Position numbers and translations under genes: made by a program | The notes under the pieces: generated by a model | What the model was told of the DNA's origin: nothing | Seen by the model: only the letters and a program-made list of their open reading frames with translations | The model's database searches: none | Assembly: GCA_022496805.1 (NCBI GenBank) | Contig: CM040087.1 | Span: 6,398,001-6,462,000 of the forward strand | Length of the DNA: 64,000 nt | DNA from: Pohlia nutans | Taxonomy: Eukaryota; Streptophyta; Bryopsida; Bryales; Mniaceae | Direction of reading: 5' to 3' | Part shown: one piece after another, positions 50,136-63,749 of the stretch | Layout: each line of letters begins with the position of its first letter | Numbering within the stretch: position 1 is the first letter of the stretch

Positions 50136-50378
50136 GCACGTTCATATGCACTCAAAATTTACACTAAGTGACTTCCCCGAGATATAACTACATTCTTGAT
50201 GAACGTTTGTATTTTGAATGAATAAAAAGTAGTTCATCTATGTTTTAGGTATGTCATACAAATTGCAAATGTGAGTAGTTCTATCATTTCAATAAAAATT
50301 AGGACTTACGTTGCCTAGAAGGATTAAAACTAAAATCACATCAGAAGAAATTTGAGGCCTCTACACTAAATAGCCGTA

Positions 50379-50930
50379 TTAACCCCCTAAATGACAGAGG
50401 GGGTAACGGCAAAACCTAAATGTGTTATAAACCCGGTTATAAAATGTTGCTTCTACAACTTCAATGAAGTTTGATCAAAAAGAGAAAATCAGAAGCACGA
50501 TGTTTAGTAATTATCAGTACAGTCAAACTTTCAAAAAATGTTTTAAATACTCATTAAACGAATTTTGATGCATTTAGCGTTGAATATTCACCAAAATTAC
50601 AAATTTTATTTTTAGAATTTGAAATTTGGTATGATTGGTTGAAACTAGACATTCTATTCTAAAGTTAAAAAAAGCAAAATTGTAGAAAGAGGGAACATCA
50701 TTAATTTCCCGAAATAGTAAGCTTTGTAACACTAGGACAATGTTGGGGTGTTTGTCTTTGAAGATTTCTCCTTGATGGAGTTTAACTCCGATTGACATGA
50801 TTCAAATTGGGTTGGAAAGTAGACTCGATTTCCTATTTGTTTATTTTCTAAAAGAGTTTTTTTTCATCTCGGGCAGCCCGTAAAAAAAGGCAGCGACCAT
50901 AAAATGGTTGATCGGTCACTTAGGGGTTAA
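50379..50930. mobile_element. TTAA-flanked MITE, family F1, copy 2
   Basis: TTAA at 50379-50382 and 50927-50930; ends CCCCCTAAATGACAGAGG and, read inward from the right, CCCCTAAGTGACCGATC. Internal homology to 4046-4568. Better preserved ends than copy 1. Confidence 0.87.
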
Positions 50931-51126
50931 GAGGACCGATACTCATTTATCAACATTTTATATTGTCTAATTATTTACCATTATCGTATAGAAATATGGT
51001 AATTTTATTTTGATTTTTGGACACAAATAGTCAGACAATTACAAAAACAAAACTTACAGTTTCTATACGGTCGTTTTTTTATCACTTGTAATTTTTATTG
51101 GATGAGTCCCTTTAGAATTTTGGCCC

Positions 51127-51465
51127 TTCATCCCTAAACGTACCATGGTGTTCCTAGTATTGACGATTTTAGAAAACATATTTTAAAGTACTATTTAGAA
51201 GAATGTTTTGGAATTGATATACATATGAAATTTCTAAATAGAATCTAACTCAAAATGGAATCTAAAGCAATCAAATAGTGAATTGAAGGGAGAAGGATAC
51301 GGTTGCTTTTACATTCAAAAACTACATAAAGTCCAAGTATTTAGTGTCCAAGGAGAATTGATGTCTTCTACCACAAATGTGAAGATAAATAGTTCACAAA
51401 AGACCTACTCAAAATTGCTAAAAAAATGAAGTCCAATTTCAACTTCTTGGTCATTCAGGCGTTAA
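51127..51465. mobile_element. Degenerate TTAA-type MITE
   Basis: The left end is TCCCTAAACGTACCATGG after TTCA; the right end read inward is CGCCTGAATGACCAAGAAG with TTAA at 51462-51465. Ends are decayed, so the boundaries are tentative. Confidence 0.5.
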
Positions 51466-51533
51466 ATAGCATCTAGCTTTAGAAATAGTGTCTTGGGATA
51501 CTAAATACACCATTCAATATAGTTGTAACTAGG

Positions 51534-52011
51534 TTCACCCTTCGATGTCTAGATCCACCACCAATTTCAAAGATGTTTGATGAATCACAAGAATAGATTT
51601 GATATATATAGATACCTATATATTTGTAAATCGTAATACCTAGATCACATGAGTCGGATTTATAAAATAAAAATTTATTAATAGCTTTTAATTAATTTTA
51701 CAGGTTTTTCTTTTGAAATTTACTATGAAACCCTAGATTGACAATTTTTCATTTAAAATTTTGTGGAATAAGATGTACTTTGAGATTATATAACCTCCAT
51801 TGTTTGATTCTATTTATTTCGGAAAATCATTGTTAAGGACTAACTTTTGGAACTTAGCATGAAACTCGACATAAACAAAAAAATTCATTATAAATAAGTC
51901 ACAATATCTTATTTTGAAAATTCATATTGAATTCAAATGAATGAAAAATTGTATATGATTACAATCTCTTCCATCCACCATTGTATGTTCGCAGGCGCGT
52001 CAAAGGATTAA
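51534..52011. mobile_element. TTAA-type MITE, family F3, copy 2
   Basis: The right end read inward is TCCTTTGACGCGCCTGCG with TTAA at 52008-52011; the left is CCCTTCGATGTCTAGATCC after TTCA. Interior homologous to 19298-19842. Confidence 0.62.
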
Positions 52012-53478
52012 ACTCATTTGTTGGTTTTGGAATAATTAATGCAAGTATATCATAGATGACCTTTGAAAATTATTATTATTATAATTTCTCAATTCAGAAC
52101 TCATTAGTCAAATTGGTTTGACTGACGACAATAGGTCAGCTTTGTCATTTAACAGAAACCATGATTTATGTCACTGGTGTGTAACTGCATACTCCCTCAC
52201 TGGGTAAGAAACTATGAACTTGCTAAGAGCCAGGCTGTGAAACTTCACAAACATCATTGGTGGAATGTACAAAATGTCATTATACCGTAGTGTACCCCTG
52301 TAAGTGCTTCTCCATTGCTTCAAATTTCAAACATCATTGTCCTTATTGGTTTTCTCCTCCTACATGAACCAATCAGCAAGCCCTTGGTCAACATGCTGCT
52401 GAACTGTGGACCATGACATGACCACAGGACCACAGTGGTTCTTAATTCAATATTCTCTGAAATGATGAAACGTTGCAATCTTCGCTGAAATGATGAAGCT
52501 ACTTACATCTATCACCTGTGTAAAATAATCAACATTATATGTTCATCTACAATATGTATAATCATTCCAAATTTAGCAACAGCGTATTTGTTTTATTTTT
52601 ATTGGCACTATTTTGTGCAAACATTTCAATAGACCATTTTTGGTCAACATAAAAATTGGGCAATATATAAGCCCCATTAACATGGATGTGCCTTCCTGGA
52701 TTTGCCAAGATATGAATGTTACAATGTGTTGCCCTCCAGTCAAAGCAACTTATTTCCTCTGCAGCTTACACAAATGGGAGAATACAATGGGACATAAGTT
52801 TTACGCACTTAGAAATGCATTTTTCAGTAACGAGGAGTAAGAATAGTCAGGTGTGTTATCTGAAATGCATTTTAGCTCATAGCTTCGTGAAAAATTCTGT
52901 TCAGTACATAGTGTAAACATATCATCAACCACCTCAAATTGGCCCCTCACTCGAGGAAAGATTAATCCCATTGGAGATAAAACGGAAAGATCAACCCCAT
53001 CGGAGATAACATAAAATATGAACACAAAATCTAGTGAGGCAAACTATAAAATCACCCCAATGAGTGGTTTGACAGTAATGTTTATTGATCAGGCAATTAT
53101 TTGAGAGTGACAGAGTACCCTTGAAAAAGGTGCACCTTATTTGTATAGTTCCGGTGTCTGTCATGAGAAAATGTCTGGCCATGAAGGAATCGAATTCCTT
53201 GAAATATTGACTTATGACTACTGTACAGCACAGTCCAAGTCTGCCCTGTTCTACTACTTTACAATGCTAAATTCCTTCACCAAGAGGTTGACTCCTTACA
53301 AAACCGGTCATCACCGCAAGACTGCTGCCCCTGCAAAGCTTCTTCAAAGCACTTTCTAAAACAACTGACCAAAGCCGCAGAGTGAAGAAAGATGCAAACG
53401 ATTATCAGGGATCTTAGCTGCTCCGTCGTTGTAGAACTCAAATGTGAGCAGCAGAGACAGTTATTAGAATAACTGTTT
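52012..53478. other. Intergenic DNA 3' of the GTGVFLPR gene
   Basis: Less AT-biased than regions to the left. Short frames are present without recognisable products; the last part is probably the 3' untranslated region of the minus-strand gene ending at 53479. A CATACTCCCTCACTGGG at about 52187 resembles a lone Stowaway end. Confidence 0.45.
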
Positions 53479-55479
53479 CTAGTAAGTCCATTCTGTGGGA
53501 AGGCAAGGCTCATGGTACACAGGTTGACGAAGACTTGGTCTATTCATGCTCTGCTGCAATGTAGGCCAGACACCTTCTCTTGGAGCTTTAGCATGGGTCG
53601 GAACGCCAGTGGTACAACCGTGCGCAGAAGCAACATCTATACAAACAACGACACAATCAGAATATTAAAAATCACTTCGCACCTCAAATTCCAAAACTAG
53701 GAGATTGTAACAGAGAAAGTTACTTCAACACTGTGCCAGCGTTCAGCAATTTCATTACACTCACCATTCTTTTTCTTATGTTCCGGGGTATTCGTGAATG
53801 TACGAGGTAAAAAGACCCCAGTTCCGCCAGACTCTCGACCAGTTGCCCCGCCTAGAAAAACCACCCTCACTCCTGAACCCCCGTTCAAACCAGCCTGTCG
53901 GTTTCTTTGTAAAGATTTGCTGTCGACCAATTTTCCTGGGTGACGATAATTATTGATACCTCGATGACCATCTAAATTGTACGCTTGTTGCTGGTGCTCA
54001 TACATTGGGTATGCAGATCGACCTTGACAAGCAGACGCGTTCATCGCCGCAACTTTCATAGCCCAGTTCTGTTGCGCCTGATATAAGATGTCCGGCATTT
54101 TCCAAAAGTTAATGAAGTCGATAAAGAAGGCTAAGACAACAGGTGTCGTCCAATCTGGATAACTGCAACTTTAAACCAGCAGTGCAATATATGGTACACA
54201 ACACAAGACTAAGATACCGCAGGAAACACACAATGATCATTTCCAGATCCCAACACATCAAGCCCAAGTTTGTCAGACAACAATTATGAAGTTACCGTGC
54301 TAAAAAGACACCGGGCGAAGTTCAGTACCTGTGTACTAGCCATTAAATTCTCTTCTTTCCTCCTTGCACAGTGAGAGGTACTTCTCCCGGGCGCTTGTCC
54401 AGAGGATCGCGTCTGCTGAGGCAGGTGAGCTCTTAAAGCTTGATTCAAAACTTTCGTTTGAGAGGGTCCCTCGCCGGAGAACAACTGGACTTTCTTCTCC
54501 TCGTTCATTTTCAATCGTACAACCTCCCCGGCTGCTGCATATAGGGTATCCCATGCATCTTGATAACCAGATGTAGGTGCTGAAGAGGGGGAAGAAACTT
54601 GGGATGAACCTCGGGAAGAGCCCTTGGAGCTGCTTTGACTACCTGACAGCTGAGGACCTGATGACCAGCTGCTTCGTGACCAGCTAGTCGGTGACACTCG
54701 GCCCTACAAAAATTACTACTGTCAGATAGATATTATAAAAGCACTCACCTCATTGAACTCTGCAATAATCAAATCCTTTTTTATACACATGGAAGACCAA
54801 GACGGTATGCTTTGGGTAAACCAAAATAGGAAAGCAGACGAAAATGCAGATAAATGAGTAAATAAAATCTTTGACGAGCTATGGGAGGAGCGAACATAAG
54901 GAAGGAGCGGAAAAAAACCAACAAACGGTCCGAACACAGGACGAACACAAAAGATACTAGAATCGCATCTCAGAGGGAAATGGAAGTCCACTGCGCATTT
55001 GGGTTGTTCACGCGCACAGAACCACCGAAATAAGAATATGAAGAAGATACAGCAAGAATAAAAATGCTCACCTCATTCACATCTACATTTGCTGAATCCA
55101 GAGCTTCAGAGTAACGATTTCCTTTCAGAACCGCAGAGCAGACATCAGCTTTGGGCTCCTCCTCATCAAGCATAGACCGCGCAATCTGTTGAGCCAGGCT
55201 TTCAAGAAGATCTTCCTCTCTATCACTCTCTGACTCCGAAGAGGACGATACTTTTGAAGGTAAGTTCATAGCATTATGCCCTTGAACAAAGCCCCGACTA
55301 TCATACGAAAAACCTGCTGGATGATACATGTGTAAGTGTGCGCCCTCTGGGCTGCATGAGCGTGGGAAACTCTGGTCTGCTTCCACGGAGTGACTTGCAG
55401 TCTTGAAGGGATTAAAGACACCTTCGTCTCCAACTCTTGAGCATATCAACTCATGCACTCTAGCCACCTCAAAAGCCAT
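53479..55479 (-). CDS. Plant-specific protein of unknown function (GTGVFLPR family), four exons
   Basis: Exons 55072-55479, 54329-54703, 53765-54077 and 53479-53636 join in frame to 417 residues. Visible parts: an N-terminal Asn/Ser region; an acidic SESDREEDLLESLAQQIARS segment with a predicted helix (about 84-107); a Ser-rich stretch (about 137-165) followed by WDTLYAAAGEVVRLKM; then QQNWAMK and a Gln/Asn-rich middle; the conserved VRVVFLGG...GGTGVFLPR block at about 331-353; and a C terminus ending LPTEWTY. The VFLGG/GTGVFLPR block, the acidic helix and the EWTY end occur together in a plant family I recognise by motif but cannot name or assign a function. No catalytic motif, signal peptide or membrane segment is evident. 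The start ATG begins the only long frame. Confidence 0.85.
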
Positions 55480-57127
55480 GATGACTTTCGTTTCAAGGTC
55501 CGTGTGAAAGATAATTTACCGAGTACCACTTGTAGTAATTAGCTGTTGTAAAATTACTGCTTGAAAGGTCATCAAATGCACATCAGCTCTCTTGCGAGGG
55601 AAACCAAAAAGACTCTCTTGACTCTTCCCGCATAAAAATTATCAGACGTTCGCATTACTTTAAATGATGCACAGAGCTGTTGGCACGAAGAAAACTCGCT
55701 CCTGAAAGAACGTATTCACCTGCAGCATCAACAGAACATCTTCAGTCCAGTCATTCAAACATTACCCTCAAGAAACACATTTTCAGAGAGAAGATAGGCG
55801 CCTATGAAAGAGGAAACTTGCATGTCATTGCGCTAGACTAAGTCGAGTAGCCCGAAAACATTTTTTTCAGTAACCACAAGCGAAAACGCGAAAACGAAGA
55901 GTAAGATGAAACAACGTTCATGCCTCTCTACTGGAAAGAAAGCGTGCAATCCGAAACTTAAAAAAGCAAACAGCTCAATCTCCACTACAGTTGGCTCGTC
56001 TACTTCATCTACCGGTTGAACCAAAAACCGATCGATATTTACCTCTACAACGCCTCAGTTGAGTCTCCCGAGGCCAATGAACGTTCTGATCTACTGAAAT
56101 AATTCGTGTTCAAGAAAACAAGAGTGCTTCTTTCAAAGAACTACAAAACTCGACAATACAAACAGTGCAAGACGAAGCATGAACACTGGTACGAGCGCCT
56201 TTGCATTGCTAATCAATTACACTGACCGTGCAAGTCGCATTCAAAGGACTATGCGAGAGACAGAATGCAGGTCAGCTCAATCAAATCCGCAAATTCAACG
56301 TACAAAGCACTAGCACATCAGTGACTTGTCAGAAAGTAGTAGTAGTAGCTCAGGTTGCACTTACAAACGAGGCGCCCGACCTCGCCGAAACCTCACCGCC
56401 GCCATGGCCTCGACAACCTAAACCACTACTGCGCGCCAAGCCAACACGTACTGCGGCGCAGGTTCCATAAAACAAGAGTGTGGCGGACTACTACTACTAC
56501 TGCTGCTACTGTAGGAGTTGCTCGAGCCGCACTCGAGTAAGTTTACATCACTTGCATTCAAAGCAATCGCCGCACAAAATTTTACTCACCACCGCCGAAA
56601 GTGAGCAGACTGACGAGATGTTGTGGACGGATTTTGTTTGTTTATTTTCGTGAAAAAATGAAAAACATGGAGTATTGACCGTGAGTGACATGAAGGCAGG
56701 CAGGCCTGGCGGGCTTTCTGAGCCTACTCTTATGTTAATGAATGGCTGCAACTAAGTTACTGGTGCGGCTCCAGGGCCAGGGTACAGAGGATCGGCAGCA
56801 AATCTGGGGTGACAGAAATGAGGTCCAGAGGCATGGGCGGGAGAGCGACGACACAGAAAAGTGAATATGGCGGGGCCTTTCAAGCTTCAAAGCCCTTCCC
56901 ACTTACTGGCGGGGCTACAGGGAAAGTTCTATATCCTACTGGACATTCAAAATATCATCGTTTCTCTAATATCACACCCCTTGTCTCCCCTCCCCCAAAT
57001 GGAAATTAGTATACTCGATGGCCCATAAACCAACGCTTTATGCAAATCTAGTATTAGTATAGAATAAGAAGTTTTCAATGAAGATATTGTTGGTTTGTAG
57101 TACACGTCGGTTATTGGGTCATTCACC
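55480..57127. promoter_or_regulatory. Leader and promoter region of the GTGVFLPR gene
   Basis: Higher GC than the intergenic average to about 56.9 kb, with CT-rich and ACTACTACT runs near 56490-56512, consistent with a long, possibly intron-containing 5' untranslated region. No coding exon is supported. Confidence 0.4.
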
Positions 57128-57146
57128 TTAACCCTCAAAGGACACG
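57128..57146. repeat. Solo TTAA-MITE-like end
   Basis: TTAACCCTCAAAGGACACG matches the end consensus of the TTAA elements, but no clear right partner was found before the dispersed repeat begins. Confidence 0.45.
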
Positions 57147-57239
57147 TTAAAATCACACGGGCTTGTTTTGAAAAAACTTTTTGATGTGATCGACCATTTT
57201 TTATCGGTAAGTCACGTTAGAAAGGAACAAAAGTGCGCA

Positions 57240-58450
57240 CTCAAATTCCCAACTTGTGCCAATTTTAGCAAATCGTAAATTGGTTGAGAGAGAGATGCAT
57301 CTAAAAAAAGAGGATATTCGAGCTATTGGATGATTGCCTGACAGTGGACAACGAGGTGAAAAAGGTGTTGAAGAATTGTTGTAGGCAAAGCACTTGCATA
57401 TGCGCATGTTGTGGTTTGTAGATACCTTCCCAGTTTGACTCCCCTGTTGCAACAGTGAAGGGTTGTTGGCAACGTGAACACGATGTGATTATTATTGCTT
57501 TCAAAGTGTATATTCGTTATAAAGGAGAAAAGACATGTCTCTTCACACTAAAAAAGAAAAGATTTCATAATATCTCCGAGTCCATCACACTTCAATTATG
57601 TGATTGGTCGGTTGCGTTCGATGTCTTGCATATCGGTTGTAGATCCTTGGTTTCAAAAAGACATGCCAATAATGCAACGTGTCACTTGATTACCACCGTA
57701 TTAGTCAATATTCACGTCAATATTGCATGTAATTCTCTAAATTTTATACTATTGTGTACATTTTGGATGCTCATGCTATGACACTAAAGATGTAGTTTGG
57801 TGTATCAACCAAACTATACAATTTTACTTTTACTTCATATTTATTCTTTTACTTTCAATTTAAAAAAAATTGAAACAAACATTTATTATTTTTTTCAATT
57901 GTGATTGGCACGCCGTTATTTATGGGTGATGAATATTCAACTGAATCCTAGGCTCCACCAATTTAAATAGGTGACATATGTGATTGTATGCACCCAACGT
58001 ACTTGAAAACTTTTTTCTTTTCCATTGCCCCTTTTACCTTCCTCTAAGTGGGATCCTTGCATTCTCGGGTTTAATACTAGATGCTCTAAAACCACCACCT
58101 CCTCTAATTATGACACGTAAAGTTTTCTTGGGGCCACCACAGTTAGAACTCAAACCACTGATTTCATTGTTCAAGTATTCCAATGGCATGCCAAGCATTG
58201 CAAAGAAGTAGTTGGTGGTCTTGGGTATCATTATGAGTGAAAATTAGAACCAAATGATGTGGTCATGGGGGAACCTATATATTGATATTAACTGCCCGGA
58301 TCCTATATATTGATGTTAAAATTTGTATCAATTTCAATATCGAGAATAAAATTGTGAAAAGACATGCATTCCTTGTTAAACCTTACGTAGAATGAAAGAA
58401 AAATATTTCACAATACATATCATTGCTAAAATACACAAATTGCTTAAGTT
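57240..58450. repeat. Dispersed repeat, copy C
   Basis: Joins the segment seen at 48120-48415 (57255-57440) directly to the portion shared with copy B (57446-58450). This contiguous arrangement may be the ancestral order. No intact frame. Confidence 0.85.
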
Positions 58451-61400
58451 GGTGGATTTAGGGCGATCAACCTTTTCAAAGCTCGAGAAATGGTCTCCTG
58501 GCGTAACTTTCAGAGAGCTTGGTTGTTTGTGGACGGAAGCTTGCACGTCTAGGGCAATGAACCTCTTTCCCGGTGTGACATGTGTGGTGGTACAGTTTGT
58601 AAGAAAATTCACTTGTTTGATTATAATATGAACATAGTTTTCCATTGGTTAGTTCACAGACTCGGTCGTCACAGTCTGTTTGCACAAGCTATGTATATCC
58701 ATTTTCCAATGAATCCCACTATGGTCAAGCCAACACGTAGGGATATTCTGCTTCTGTTAATTTTAGCGACCTGGGGTTTGACAAAAAAACTACCTTAAAT
58801 TGGATAAGATATTACGGAGTTTCCCCCTGTGAGATGAAGTACCACTCCACTGGCATTGGACCCCAAGCAAGTTGGAACAAGTCGATAGTGTTTGTGATTC
58901 ATGTCATGGCTATACATGGCAAAAAGCCGATATCTCATAGGGGATAACCAGTGACATGGGGGCCCCTAAGAGGTGGAACTGTGCCATTGTGCACGGAATA
59001 AGACAGAATGTAGTGATGACCTACCAATGAGCTCCGTCCAGATCCACCAATTTAGCATTAGCTAGGCTTACTGTAGGGACGTCTGTGAGCATTTCGATGG
59101 ATTGCAGCATTGCATTGCACATGATTTGTGGCCTCCCTCTACTTGAGGCACAAAAGCCTAGATTGATAGATGTGTGCTGAAATAAATCCTCACGTCCTCC
59201 CCTTGGAATTGAAGCTTTGAAGTACCCACAACTCTCAAATCCTCTTCCCGGAACTGTCCAAGTTCATAGATCTTCTTTAACCCCTAAAGGACCGGAGTGT
59301 TTTTCCTCCAAAAACACTCCAATGCTGCCATTTTTACTCCCCCATGCAAAAAATCCAAAAGAATGTTATTTTTTACCTTATAACCGTAAAGAGTAATGTA
59401 AATTAAAGCCAAAAGAGTAATGTAAATTAAAGCCAGTTGCATTTTTTTTAAGATTTAGAATCGGGCAAGAATAAAATGTTTAATGTAGGATAAGTCCTTG
59501 CATGAGGGATTGCGCCAAATTAGAGGTAAGTCCCAAACAAAAAGGTTTACCTTAAAGGAAGAACAATTCATTTCAAACCACTTGAAATCACCTCAAATCG
59601 CAATTGACTTTAATTTACATTACTCTTATGGTGTCAAACCTTGTGTCAAACCACTTGTAATCAACATGATGGTTGTCCAATTAGTTATACGATTGTATTG
59701 TACAAAACTACGTGTATTGAATAAACTGTTCCTTCAACAAATAAGAAATTATTCTTCATGGGTTGACAACCAATGATTGGTAGCTAATTTTAGTCACGAG
59801 TTAAACTAATGGAATGACATTACTTAATAAATAAATAAATTTTCAACTTTAGGCGAATATAAACGATTATACGCAAAATATTTAGCAATCGTGAGATTAT
59901 TGACCATAAGCAAAAAGAGATTACCAAGCTATACTCAATTCAATTCTATTAATTGCCAAATATAACTTGCTTAGTAATGTTATTTGGGAATGAGGTTGGT
60001 CATCTTACATTGTTAATAGTCCTTATTTATTCTAACTTGACTTAATTCTCACAACTTCTTGTTAATTCCTATTCCCAAGGGCAACAATAAGACTAGCAAA
60101 ACAAACTATTTCTAAATGTAGCCAAACAAAGTAAAGAAAAGCGAAGGCATATTGTTCCAAAAAGTTTTGTATATAGAATCCAAGATCCATCTATGTCCAT
60201 ATTGTAAAAAATCAACACTTACACGTTTTAAAATACAAACAATTGTTGCAATTGGATTGTTTTTGACATAAACGTCACGTTGATATTGAATATATAAATG
60301 ATTCAAAGAAATAGTAATTTTTTTATATTATAAACTCCTTACGTCAAATTATATGCATTTTTCTTATGTGATCTTTGGAATTTGTATAAAATAATAACTA
60401 CTCATGCCCAATGAAAGAAAGCAGTGGGAGTTGTAAGTCCCCTTTACCCATATATTTCAAAGCAAAGATATTCTTTTGCCAGTCGAGCAAGTTGCTTACA
60501 TGTAGCTTGTAGATTGTTGCGATATCTTTCCAAGCATAAATGCAATCACGCACATTTGCATGCCTTGCATATAGAATGGCATAATCAATCACTATTTTGT
60601 TCATGCATCCTACATAGTAATTACATTTTAATATTTAAAGTGCCTAACCAGAAAGTGAGGTACGATATTCTTTAGCTGCAAAATGATCTTCCTACTTATG
60701 AGATGAATATAACATTCTTTTGCTAGTACTCCAGTAAAAAAAACCCAATTATAAAAGAGGAGCCCAAATCTTTGGGAATATTTTTATCAAAAAAAAAAGT
60801 GTATGAAAAAGAAAGAATCTTGAAGAATATTCATGAAGATGTGGCATTGGTTCATAAGAAATTTTCCAAAAAATAAATTATTTGGCATTAGATGCCAACC
60901 CTAACATGCGCATACATTATATCGCTTCTACAACTATTTGATCGTAGATGTTTATAAACAAGATATTAATCATGGTGATTTGAACTTCTTTGTATGTTTT
61001 CATTTGAAAAAAAAACATAAGACTTTATTAAGTTATTTTTGAAGTTCGAAGATGAAACTTTTAAAGTGAAAATCTGTTTGTTTTTAAAAATATTCTTACA
61101 CCCAAAGTTTTTTTCCATAACTTGGTTAAATTTCAAACAAGATCAAAATACATGGCTTTGTTTTGAAATTGTTTGAAAAACATATGAACTTTTCCATGTG
61201 CGCACTTGAGCATTTTTGCTATCATAAATAACAGCCTCTACAAACACTAATTATGGGGTAGGTTTACACTAAAGAGCTCATGTATACGTAGAGTTACTTT
61301 ATATCACGCTTTATATTCAAAAGAATTAGAAGTCAGAGGAATTAGTTATCGTCTTAAAACTCGTTCACAATTGACATAGAAGGTATCTACAATAGTTGTT

Positions 61401-62464
61401 TTTGGAGTACCGGTACGTAACTAGCTTTGTAAATGAAAGATTTCAAACATCAATGATTTTTATAAATTTAGAAATCAAATAATTTTATGCTCCAAAAGTA
61501 GTTTCTTATAAATTCTTGTAACTTTTACCGTTTATTATTCCATAACTTCATGCAACTTAGTTGCATTTGTGCACAACATTAAGAGATGCATAGAAGAAAT
61601 TTGATTTCAAAATACAAACGCTTATTGAATCAATGGGGGTGATCTGTTCTACATGTATATTGTTTATGTGCGTTACTATACACAACTTTGCCATTAGAAG
61701 TACAAGAGTCTACTCAAACACTAAATAGAAGCAAGTTCATATTGGGAAGTATGCGCACTTGGTAAGTATACACTTAGAATTCATGTCCTTGTGAAGCCTT
61801 TATTTTCTTCTTCTATTGTGATTTAGCTCTACAACAAATTCTTTATTCACGGCCGTCTTTGGCCATCATTATATCTTTTTTATTACCGTGACATTCTCAA
61901 TGCAATTCTTCAAATCATCTGACACTCAACATAATGGATGAAAAACATCATGGGGGCGAGTAAACACGCCAATTATAGAGTATGTTGACCCCTCCAAACC
62001 ACCCTTCAAGACTAAATTTAGTTAAATTCTTATACTTCATTGCACATGTGATGGAGCCTTGTCCTATATTCAAAAATTATGGCAGCTGTGATAGGCCCAC
62101 GAACTATATATCGTGCACATATAGAGAGTAATAGAGTCGCTTAGAATAGAAGTATAGATGCTAATGTACTTATATAGAGGTCTCGAGTGAGGATGCCCTT
62201 ACATTGCCTCCATTTTGACCTTGATTGCGGGGACTTTAGTTACTGCTAAAAAAAATTTAGCATGGTGATTGAAGCCAGAGCCCAGAGCACCTGAAGCTGC
62301 CAGGGGTGTGGGCCCGGGAATGTTCAAACCCTAAAACCGGGTATTTATACCTGTACGCCACGGGATGAATAACACGATGGATTCAGATAGTAACACAAGT
62401 GTATTTGATTGTTGCACACGGATGTACTAGTACACACATGCATACATACAAAAGTCTGGGAAAC
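58451..62464. other. AT-rich intergenic DNA
   Basis: No gene supported. A TTAACCCCTAAAGGACCGG end at 59277-59295 is a lone TTAA-MITE terminus. A short direct repeat TAAAGCCA..AGAGTAATGTAAAT occurs at about 59388-59435. A GGTTTACACTAAAGAGC end at about 61261 resembles the PIF-like family. Confidence 0.5.
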
Positions 62465-62648
62465 TTGAAGAAATCCACCTGAAGGCTGGGGAGATAATAA
62501 CTGTGATTCATACAGCCACATGAAATCTGAGTCTGACAGCGCGGGTACATCGACAATGAACGAGGCATTGCTCACGCCTGATGATGAGTTTGTCTCCTGG
62601 TCACCCGTACCCTCATCATCATAGCTCTCTGCCGGCAACTCATATTTC
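62465..62648 (-). CDS. Possible internal exon of an unidentified gene
   Basis: An acidic, Ser-rich frame (KYELPAESYDDEGTGD ... SFIVDVPALSDSDFMWLYES) with an ATCAG acceptor and a CAA/GTTTCC donor looks more like coding sequence than its surroundings. A short frame at 62698-62727 (MPGKGKSRVQ before GTAAGT) may be its first exon, but the phases do not join as drawn. No downstream exon was found. I do not recognise the protein. Confidence 0.3.
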
Positions 62649-63749
62649 CTGATGCATTCATGAGTGCATTTCAATTTACGGCACTCACTTAACTTACTTG
62701 TACCCTAGACTTTCCTTTACCAGGCATTGAAACTCAGAAGTTACTCCAGTTCCATACCATACCAAGTAGCGTTCATACCCAGAAAGAGTATTGCCACGTG
62801 TCACATGGGCATTGGGTGCAACACGGTAAATAGTCTACGTGGCACAAAGTTTTCTTAAACTTTTCCTACAAACCTGCTGTATGGGTACTAAGGTATCCAG
62901 GGATGACCCTTGCAACATGATTGTTTGGGATCAAAGGAATTATCCAGGCTCCAAATAGCTGAGGTGCTTGCTTTGCTGTAGGTGCTCAGGCGGGCAGCGA
63001 AATGAAAACCTTTGTTTTTATAATTGGGATACTGGGCAGGTTGGAATTTCCAAGGGTTAAATTTCACTGCCCGCCAAAAGAGTTTCTCCAGCTTGTCATT
63101 GCTCTTAGTGGACCACTAGGGGCAATATTTTTAATTAAAAAAATAGTTTGGACCGCTTCCCAAGAGTAGGCTCTATTTGGCGGTTATCATAGGTTAGGAG
63201 TTGTTGCCAGTATTAAAATCTTAAACATGGGGTGTTGGGACACTTGGGCCCCGAGCCTGGGCAAAATTTGCCGGTACTGTCCTGCATTTAATTCTCACTT
63301 ACTACAATTAAATTACCCTTCCCACACCTGAGACGTGTTACACTGTTTGAGGTGTAAATATAGTCATTTCTTCAGTAGGTCATTTGGACTCACCTTTAGT
63401 GATCTCAATTTATCTCCTCGAAATCACTCAGAATTCATGGGCGTGGTATAAGGTAATAAGTTGTTTCTTACAATAACTTAAAGTGGGTCTTCCTTTCATA
63501 TATTTATTTTTATTTATTTTTATTAAGGCAGTCCAGTTGCTCTGCAATCCTCAGCAAAGCTTTTAAGGTACTTTTTTTTCTCTTTGGCCCCGTGGCTTTT
63601 GTCGTGGTGGCTTTGTACTTTTACTTCATGCAATTGAATCCATTCAATTTGTGTAAAACAAAAACAAAAATTTAGAAGGTACTTTTGGCAATTCGTCGCA
63701 GGGGAGTTTCCATTTGATAGAGTGATGATTTTATGGTCGAACTCAAACC

